A stretch of DNA of 18,723 nt, taken from assembly GCA_902826945.1 (NCBI GenBank), contig CADEGS010000067.1, positions 1-18,723 of the forward strand. The letters are read 5' to 3'. Shown here in pieces: positions 12,712 through 18,723 of the stretch (the first letter of the stretch is position 1; every line of letters starts with the position of its first letter). Under the pieces are notes generated by a model. That model saw only the letters and a program-made list of their open reading frames with translations, had not been told where the DNA came from and did no database searches. The stretch is from an uncultured bacterium. Lineage in GTDB: Bacteria; Planctomycetota; UBA1135; GCA-002686595. The translations under genes were made by a program, and so were the position numbers.

Positions 12712-13688
12712 GCAAGACCGCGCGCATGATCGTGGCGGCGCTGCTGCGGCCCGAGGACCGGGCGCTGGGCCTGCGGCTCGGCGCGCTGCTGGCCGAGGCC
12801 GGCCATCGCTTCGAGCTGCGCGAGAGCGGCGAGGAGCTGCTGAACACGGGCCCCTACGAGCTGGTCGTCGCGGACGCGCAGCTCCCCGGCCAGTGGAGCG
12901 GCCTGGGCCTGGTCGAGGCGCTGCGCGCCAGCGGCCAGCGCACCTCGGCGCTGCTCGTCGGCGACGAGCCCTGCTTCCCCCTCGTGCGCCAGGCGCTGCG
13001 GCTCGGCGTCGAGGACTTCCTCGCGCGCCCGCTCGGGCTGGAGACGCTGGCCTCCGCGGTCGAGCGCGTGCTCGCGCGCCGCGGCGAGGAGCGCTGCGCG
13101 CTGGCGCGCGAGCTGCCCGCGACCCCCGACGGCGTCGCGCTCGGCGCGCGCGCGGCGAGCGCCTTCCTGCTCGAGCGCGGCGTGCGGCCCTCGCACCGCG
13201 TGCGGGTCGCCACCGCCCTGGCCGAGGTGCTGCACCTCGTGTGCGACGCCTCGGGCAGCGAGGAGACGCCGCGGCGCGTCGGCCTGCGCCTGCGCCTCGA
13301 CGAAGGGCGCGTCGCGCTGGACGTGGAGGCGCACGGGCGCAACCCGGCGATGCTCGCCGGCCTGCCGCCGGTGCTGCCCGGCTTCCCCCAGCTCGAGAGC
13401 GAGCTCTCGCGCGCGCGCCGCCTGTGCGAGGAGCTCGAGGTGCACCCCGTCGGCTCGGGCAGCCGCGTGCGGCTGTTCTTCGAGCTCTTCCCGCTGCGCT
13501 TCGCCGAGGTCGAGAGCGAGCTGGCCGAGACCGACTTCCTGCACCCCGACGCGACGCGCCGCCTGCTCGCGCAGCTCCTGCGCCGCACCGGCCGCGTCGC
13601 GCTCCCGCCGACCCTGACGACCACGCTCGGACGCCTGCTCGAGAGCGCGCCGGGCAGCCCGGCCGCGCAGCCGGTGCGCGAAAGGTAG
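12708..13688 (+). CDS. Degenerate receiver fused to a possible RsbW-like ATPase domain
   Basis: 326 residues, ATG overlapping the previous stop. Residues 6-123 have a receiver fold pattern with Asp56 kept (ELVVADAQLP). The usual acidic pair is missing (VAALLRPEDR), the Thr/Ser position is not evident (ALLVGDE) and the Lys is Arg107 (FLARPL). Residues 140-262 resemble, weakly, an anti-sigma-factor/RsbW type HATPase: a helix RVRVATALAEVLHLVCDAS at 164-182 where the N-box would be, but lacking the Asn, then two strand pairs and RARRLCEELEVHPVGSGSRV (235-254). The remaining 64 residues are helical and unassigned. It may be an inactive output partner of the kinase-like protein. The second domain assignment is tentative. 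Confidence 0.72.
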   Translation: MSKTARMIVAALLRPEDRALGLRLGALLAEAGHRFELRESGEELLNTGPYELVVADAQLPGQWSGLGLVEALRASGQRTSALLVGDEPCFPLVRQALRLGVEDFLARPLGLETLASAVERVLARRGEERCALARELPATPDGVALGARAASAFLLERGVRPSHRVRVATALAEVLHLVCDASGSEETPRRVGLRLRLDEGRVALDVEAHGRNPAMLAGLPPVLPGFPQLESELSRARRLCEELEVHPVGSGSRVRLFFELFPLRFAEVESELAETDFLHPDATRRLLAQLLRRTGRVALPPTLTTTLGRLLESAPGSPAAQPVRER

Positions 13689-13691
13689 CCG

Positions 13692-14600
13692 ATGGCAGGC
13701 GAGCGAGCAGCGACCGCGGCGGACCTGGACGAGGACCTGTTCGACTTCCCCGTCCAGGCGGAGGTCGAGCCGGTCGGCGCGGAGGAGGACCTCGACGAGG
13801 TCTTCGCGCAGTTCGAGGCCGAGGAGGCCCGGCGCGTCGAGGAGCAGGAGAGCGCGCCGGACGAGACGGCGGAACCGCACGCGGAGGACGAGCTGCCGGG
13901 CGACGAGGAGTTCGCCGGCCTGTCCCCCGACCCGGCGCCCGCGATCCCGAGCGAGCGCTCGAAGGAGCGCCCGGCGCCGCCCCTGCGCGCGCCCTCCGCC
14001 GAGGAGGTGGCCGGGCTGCGCGGCGCGCCGCCGCCCGCGGCGCAGCGGCCCTCGGTCGTGCCCGTGGCGCCCGCGGCCGCCGCCTACCCCGCGCCGGGGA
14101 CGGCCTTCGCCCCGCCCGCCTGGGCGGTGCCGGTCTACGCGCCCGCGCCCGCCGCCCCGGGCCTGACGCCGGGCGTGCGCGCGGCGGTCTGGATCCTGAT
14201 CGCGATGGCGGGGGTGAACGCGCTCGTCGCGCTGGTCGCGCTGCGCTCGACCGGCGACCTGCGGCGCACCGTCGCGGACGTCGGCGCGCAGGTGACCGAG
14301 ACCGCGAACGACCTGATGCGCGAGACGCTGCGCGCGGAGCCCTCGCGCGCCGCCGCGGCGCGCGCCGCCGTCGAGCCCGGCAAGCCGGCCGACGCGCAGG
14401 ACCACCCGACCTTCGACCTGGTGCTCGAGGACCTGCGCGCCGGCGAGTACGTGCGCGCGCGCAAGCGCCTCTACGCGCTGCTCGCGATCGTGGACCGGCT
14501 CGACCCGCAGGTGCGCGAGCAGGTCGAGGCGCGCGCGACGTTCCTGCTGGCGCGCGCGCTGCACATGGAGAGCGTGGAGCGGCTGGAGGCCACGCGATGA
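13692..14600 (+). CDS. Acidic, Pro/Ala-rich single-span membrane protein, unknown function
   Basis: 302 residues from ATG 13692, with AAAGG seven bases upstream overlapping the previous stop. No known family is recognised. The N-terminal 75 residues are strongly acidic and contain a motif twice, DLDEDLFDFP (11-20) and DLDEVFAQF (33-41). Residues 76-160 are a Pro/Ala-rich linker. There is one membrane segment at about 163-184 (AAVWILIAMAGVNALVALVA). The remaining 115 residues are helical and charged, with a coiled-coil-like stretch after the membrane (185-215) and a TPR-like pair of helices near 240-300. The acidic half is probably cytoplasmic and the C-terminal half outside the membrane, because the latter precedes two exported TPR proteins; this orientation is inferred. 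The stop overlaps the next ATG. Confidence 0.8.
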   Translation: MAGERAATAADLDEDLFDFPVQAEVEPVGAEEDLDEVFAQFEAEEARRVEEQESAPDETAEPHAEDELPGDEEFAGLSPDPAPAIPSERSKERPAPPLRAPSAEEVAGLRGAPPPAAQRPSVVPVAPAAAAYPAPGTAFAPPAWAVPVYAPAPAAPGLTPGVRAAVWILIAMAGVNALVALVALRSTGDLRRTVADVGAQVTETANDLMRETLRAEPSRAAAARAAVEPGKPADAQDHPTFDLVLEDLRAGEYVRARKRLYALLAIVDRLDPQVREQVEARATFLLARALHMESVERLEATR

Positions 14601-16033
14601 GCGCGCTGGCGCTGCTCCTCCTCGCGCTCGCCCCGAGCGGCGACCCGACCGTGACGGTCGAGACCATCGAGGGTCGCCCGTGGTGGTCCGTGCGCGCGCA
14701 GGATGCGCCCGTGGGCCGCGTCCTCGACCTGATCGCGCGCCGCTCCGGGCGCCGGCTCGAGGGGACCGACCAGCTCGACCCCGCGACGCTCGTCACCGTC
14801 GAGCTGGACCGCCGTCCGCTCGAGCAGGTGCTCGAGTACGTCGCCGGCACGGCCGGCGCGGCGGTCGAGCTGCGCACGGACGCGCTCGTGCTCTACGCGC
14901 CGGGGACGCGCAGCGCCACGGCGCTCATGGCCGACGCCTCGGCCGCCTGGGTGCGCGCCTCGACGCGCTTCCCCGCCGACCCGCTGGCCGCCGGCGCGCG
15001 CCTGGCGCAGGGCGAGCTGGCCGAGCTGCGCGGCGACGGCGCCGCGGCGCGCGAGCACTACGACGCGCTCGTCGAGACGTATCCCGACGCGCAGGAGGTG
15101 ACCGAGGCCACGCTGCGCGTGGCGCGGCTGCTCGAGCGCCAGGGCCAGTGGGCCGAGGCCAGCCTGCGCTTCCGCGCGCTGGCCCGCGCCGACGTCACCG
15201 GACAGTACGCGCCGCTGGCGCGCATCGAGCTCGCGCGCTGCTCGATCGAGATGGGCGACCCGCAGACCGCGCTGCACATGCTCGCCGCGCTGGACGGCGA
15301 CGGCGCCGCGCTCGACCCCTCCGAGGTCGCCGGGCGCGAGCTCGTGCGCGCCGACGCGCTGAACGCGCTGCAGCGGCCGATGGAGGCGCTGCGCGCGCTG
15401 GAGGCCGTCGACTGGAACAGCGCGCCGCTGGCGCGCACGCGAGCCATGCGCGCCCGCGCGCGGGCGCTGGACGGCATCGGGCTGCACGCCGACGCGGCGC
15501 GCGCCTGGCTGCTGTACGGCAGCGACGCGAGCGGCTCGGAGCGCGCGCTCGCCCTGCGCGAGGCCGCGCGCCTGTCGCTCGCCGCCGACGACGAGCTGGG
15601 CGTGCTCTTCGTGGTCCGCGAGGCCGAGCGCTCCGGCGCGAGCGAGGACCTCGGCCCGTACTGGCACCAGGCGCGCGCGCGGCTGGGGCTGGAGCCGCCC
15701 GAGAGCGGACAGGGCGACGTCGCCGCGCGCCTGACGAGCGCCGAGGCGATGCTGGCGCGCGGCGAGGCCGCGCAGGCCGCCGTCGTGCTCGAGCCGCTGT
15801 TCCTGGGGCGCGGCGCGCTCGACCCGAGGAGCGGCCTGCGGCTGCTCCTGGCCTGGGCCGACGCGCAGCACCAGCGCTTCGGCGTGGACCAGGCGCTGCG
15901 CCTCCTGGCGCAGGAGCGCGCCGCGTTCGACGAGGCCGGCGCGCGCTCCGCCATCGACGCCTTCGCCGCGCGCCTGCTGGAGCGCGAGGGCCTCTACGAC
16001 CGCGCCGTCGACGCCTACGAGGGCCGCTACTAG
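14597..16033 (+). CDS. Exported protein: secretin-N/STN-like domain plus TPR repeats
   Basis: 478 residues from ATG 14597 (ATGA overlap), with TGGAGG seven bases upstream. Residues 1-14 (MSALALLLLALAPS) look like a short signal peptide. Residues 28-103 match the pattern of a short secretin/TonB N-terminal domain: WWSVRAQDAPVGRVLDLIAR, VTVELDRRPLEQVLEYVAG and a final strand ELRTDALVLYAP. From about 115 to the end are many 34-residue helical pairs typical of TPR (for example AAREHYDALVETYPDAQEVT, followed by LRVARLLERQGQWAEASLRF). TPR arrays act as protein-binding scaffolds, and the N-terminal domain usually docks to envelope machines. A periplasmic scaffold role for the motility apparatus is inference. 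Its neighbours are two other envelope proteins. Confidence 0.82.
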   Translation: MSALALLLLALAPSGDPTVTVETIEGRPWWSVRAQDAPVGRVLDLIARRSGRRLEGTDQLDPATLVTVELDRRPLEQVLEYVAGTAGAAVELRTDALVLYAPGTRSATALMADASAAWVRASTRFPADPLAAGARLAQGELAELRGDGAAAREHYDALVETYPDAQEVTEATLRVARLLERQGQWAEASLRFRALARADVTGQYAPLARIELARCSIEMGDPQTALHMLAALDGDGAALDPSEVAGRELVRADALNALQRPMEALRALEAVDWNSAPLARTRAMRARARALDGIGLHADAARAWLLYGSDASGSERALALREAARLSLAADDELGVLFVVREAERSGASEDLGPYWHQARARLGLEPPESGQGDVAARLTSAEAMLARGEAAQAAVVLEPLFLGRGALDPRSGLRLLLAWADAQHQRFGVDQALRLLAQERAAFDEAGARSAIDAFAARLLEREGLYDRAVDAYEGRY

Positions 16034-16045
16034 CGGGATCCGGCC

Positions 16046-16813
16046 ATGCTGCGCTTCCACACCGCGCTCACGAGCTTGCTGGCCGCCGTCCTCGTGCCGG
16101 CGGTCTTCCTCGGCGACGGCGAGATCGGCTCGCTCGAGCAGGCGCTGGGCGAGACCGAGCGCGCGCTGCAGGTGCTCGGCACCGTGCTGAAGAGCGCCGA
16201 GGGCGGGGACGCGTCGGCGGTCGGCGCGGTCCGTCGCGCGACCGAGTCCCCCATCCTCGACCCCGAGCGGCGCGACGCGCGGCTCGTGGACCTGCGCAAC
16301 GAGGTCAACCTGCTGCAGGCGGAGCTCGACGGGCTGCGCGCGCCCGCGCTGGGCACGCTCGCGCCGCCCCCGCCCGCGGAGGCCGCGACGCTGCCGCCGA
16401 TCACCTCGGGCCTGGCGCCGCACGTGCTCGAAGGGCTCGCCGCGCGCCGAGCGCCCGGGCCGGCGCCCGCCACCGGCGCGCGCGCGGGCGCCGCGCCGCC
16501 CGCGCCGACGGACGGTCCGCTCTACAGCGCCGACCCGGTCGGGCACGCGCGCGCCTGCTACCTCGCGGGGCACTTCCAGAAGTGCCTCGAGCTGACGCAG
16601 CAGCGCGCCGACGATCCGGAGGCGCTGTTCTGGAAGGCGCGCGCGCTCGAGCGGCTCGGGCGGCTCGACGAGGCCGTCGCGACGATGCGCGAGGCGGCCG
16701 CGCGCGGCGAGGGCACGCTGCTCGCGCAGCGCGCGCGGACCGAGGTCGAGTTCCTGGAGTGGCGCCGCTCGTTCCTCGCGGACGCGCCCGGACGCACGGG
16801 AGAGGCGCCGTGA
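16046..16813 (+). CDS. Exported coiled-coil / TPR protein, unknown function
   Basis: 255 residues from ATG 16046, 12 nt after the previous stop, with no strong Shine-Dalgarno. A signal-peptide-like hydrophobic stretch (residues 8-22, LTSLLAAVLVPAVFL) is followed by a helical, coiled-coil-like part (26-98, including LVDLRNEVNLLQAELDGLRA), a Pro/Ala linker (100-158) and a C-terminal TPR-like unit (about 163-235: DPVGHARACYLAGHFQKCLE then EALFWKARALERLGRLDEAV). Two Cys (171, 180) sit in the first TPR helices and could form a disulfide if the protein is periplasmic. The plan resembles YbgF/CpoB-type proteins (coiled coil plus TPR), but identity is not claimed. The stop overlaps the next gene's GTG. 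Confidence 0.78.
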   Translation: MLRFHTALTSLLAAVLVPAVFLGDGEIGSLEQALGETERALQVLGTVLKSAEGGDASAVGAVRRATESPILDPERRDARLVDLRNEVNLLQAELDGLRAPALGTLAPPPPAEAATLPPITSGLAPHVLEGLAARRAPGPAPATGARAGAAPPAPTDGPLYSADPVGHARACYLAGHFQKCLELTQQRADDPEALFWKARALERLGRLDEAVATMREAAARGEGTLLAQRARTEVEFLEWRRSFLADAPGRTGEAP

Positions 16814-18036
16814 GCGAGCGGACGGTCTCCGTGCTGGACGACGCCGAGGGCGCGCTCGCGCTGGAGCAGGCGCTGCGCGTCGTGCCCGGCGTGCTCGAGC
16901 GCCTGCGCGCCGGCTACGCGGCGCTCGAGGCGCGCGCCGAGCGCGTCGAGCGCGAGCTCGTGCGCGCCAACGCCGAGCTCGAGCGCGAGGTCGCGCAGCA
17001 GGACGCGCTCAAGCGCCACCTCGAAGCGGTGCTCGAGTCGCTGCCGTGCGGCGTCTTGGAGCGCGACGCGGACGGTCGCGTCGTGCGCGTCAACGCCGCG
17101 GCCCAGCGCCTGCTGGGCGTGCCCGCGCGGGCGCTCCTCGAGCGCCGCGAGCACCCCGCCCTGCCGGCGCCCGCGGCCGACGGCGAGCCGCGCGCGCTCG
17201 TCTGCGCCGACGGCCAGCGCCGGGTGCTCGCCTCGCACTGCGCCACCGTGCGCTCGTCCGCCGGAGAGGTCGTGGGCTCGCTCGAGATCCTCGACGACCG
17301 CACCGAGGCCACCGCGCTGGCCGAGCGCCTGCACGCCGCCGACAAGATGGCCGCGCTGGGCACCCTGACCGCGGGCGTCGCGCACGAGATCCGCAACCCG
17401 CTGAACGCGGTCAAGGGCTTCGCCTCGCTGCTGCGCCGGTCGCTCGCCGAGGACGAGCTCGACGCGCGCCGGCGCGCCTGGGTCGAGCACGTCGTGGCGG
17501 GCGCGTCCGAGATGGACGCCATCGTCGAGAACATGCTGACCTTCGGCAGCCCCGAGCGGCTGCGCCTCGAGGAGATCGAGCCGGCCGCGCTCCTGCGCGA
17601 GGCGATCGACGCCGCGCGCGCGCACGGGAGCGCTCCGGCCGCCTTCGCGCCGCGCGTCGCGTGCAGCGCGCCGGTCTTCCACGGCGACCGCATCAAGCTG
17701 CGCCAGGCGCTGCGCAACCTGGTCGAGAACGCGCTCGAGGTCCAGGGCGACCGGCCGCGCGTGCTCCTCGCCGCGGAGGCCGACGGCGCCGACGTCCTGC
17801 TGCGCGTCGCCGACGGCGGCCCGGGCGTCCCGACCGCGGTCGGCGCGCGCGTCTTCGACCCGTTCTTCACCACGCGCGCCGAGGGCACCGGCCTCGGCCT
17901 CGCGCTGGTGGCCACGATCGCGCGGCTGCACGGCGGCCGCGCCGAGCTCTCTCCCCACCCTTCCCCGCTGGGCGGCGCCGAGTTCGTGCTCCGCATCCCG
18001 CGCCAGGCGGCCCTCGCGCCGCTTGACCCCTCCTGA
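16810..18036 (+). CDS. PAS-domain sensor histidine kinase (FleS/FlrB/NtrB-like)
   Basis: 408 residues starting at GTG 16810 (GTGA overlap with the previous stop). Soluble; no membrane segment. Order: coiled coil (about 35-72), PAS domain (about 73-165, [20 protein letters not shown] onward), HisKA with the H-box [16 protein letters not shown] (His192), and the HATPase domain with N-box [10 protein letters not shown] (301-310), G1 DGGPG (335-339), F-box [12 protein letters not shown] and G2 GLGLAL. All catalytic motifs are intact. It lies 19 nt before an NtrC-type regulator, so the two form a cognate pair. Cytoplasmic PAS kinases of this type (FleS, FlrB) phosphorylate the sigma54 activator of middle flagellar genes. 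That role fits here but is inferred from context. Confidence 0.93.
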   Translation: MSERTVSVLDDAEGALALEQALRVVPGVLERLRAGYAALEARAERVERELVRANAELEREVAQQDALKRHLEAVLESLPCGVLERDADGRVVRVNAAAQRLLGVPARALLERREHPALPAPAADGEPRALVCADGQRRVLASHCATVRSSAGEVVGSLEILDDRTEATALAERLHAADKMAALGTLTAGVAHEIRNPLNAVKGFASLLRRSLAEDELDARRRAWVEHVVAGASEMDAIVENMLTFGSPERLRLEEIEPAALLREAIDAARAHGSAPAAFAPRVACSAPVFHGDRIKLRQALRNLVENALEVQGDRPRVLLAAEADGADVLLRVADGGPGVPTAVGARVFDPFFTTRAEGTGLGLALVATIARLHGGRAELSPHPSPLGGAEFVLRIPRQAALAPLDPS

Positions 18037-18055
18037 CCCCCGAAGAGCTGTAACG

Positions 18056-18723
<668 letters not shown>

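Noticed and set aside
9454..14877. A very long open frame (about 1800 codons) on the minus strand across the second flagellin and the regulator genes
   Set aside because: The predicted protein is low-complexity Arg/Ala/Pro sequence, runs out of frame through a clear flagellin and is antisense to well-conserved kinase and regulator genes. Long stop-free antisense frames are expected at this GC content.
14680..18036. A long plus-strand open frame of about 1100 codons overlapping the TPR genes and kinase
   Set aside because: It is a low-complexity Arg-rich shadow until it reaches the true kinase frame at 16810. The real genes in the other frames have signal peptides, TPRs and tight start/stop overlaps.

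Overview
The window is a very GC-rich (clearly above 70 % by eye) stretch of a bacterial chromosome devoted to flagellar motility and its control. The gene content (FlhA, FlhB, FliO/P/Q/R, FliD, FliS, flagellins) shows a flagellated bacterium. Base composition, short flagellins starting MGLRVNTN, and TPR and two-component genes in the flagellar locus would suit a high-GC Planctomycetota-like or other deep non-proteobacterial Gram-negative lineage. That placement is only an inference; nothing seen here fixes the phylum. No rRNA, tRNA, CRISPR array, insertion sequence or phage gene was recognised.

Layout, left half (all minus strand, so read right to left). An export-gate operon runs fliO (3976) - fliP - fliQ - fliR - flhB - flhA (cut off by the window edge at 1), with overlaps or gaps of 3-12 nt. 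Upstream of it lies an orphan FixJ-type response regulator (4141-4797). Then comes a membrane-anchored metallophosphoesterase-like protein with two altered metal-motif positions (4930-5997), and a filament-cap operon fliD - fliS - small helical fliT-like gene (6032-8159), coupled by ATGA and GTGA overlaps. Two short paralogous flagellins follow (8349-9173 and 9489-10316). The first has a strong 15-bp hairpin terminator. Between them lies a 315-nt non-coding segment full of inverted and direct repeats.

Layout, right half (all plus strand). Divergent from the second flagellin is an NtrC/FleQ-family AAA+ regulator (10516-11811) that has lost the sigma54-contacting GAFTGA loop. After a 183-nt gap comes a tight gene run: a histidine-kinase-like ATPase without the phospho-acceptor His; a degenerate receiver fused to a possible RsbW-type ATPase domain; an acidic single-span membrane protein; a secreted protein with a possible secretin-N-like domain plus TPRs; a second exported TPR/coiled-coil protein; an intact PAS histidine kinase; and an intact NtrC-type regulator with GAFTGA, cut off at 18723.

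Reading: the left half builds the export gate, cap and filament. The right half looks like its control module. A canonical FleS/FleR-like pair sits beside a set of degenerate relatives, with envelope and TPR proteins between them. That arrangement, and a near-identical dyad found ahead of both fliO and the first flagellin, are the most interesting and least ordinary parts of the window.
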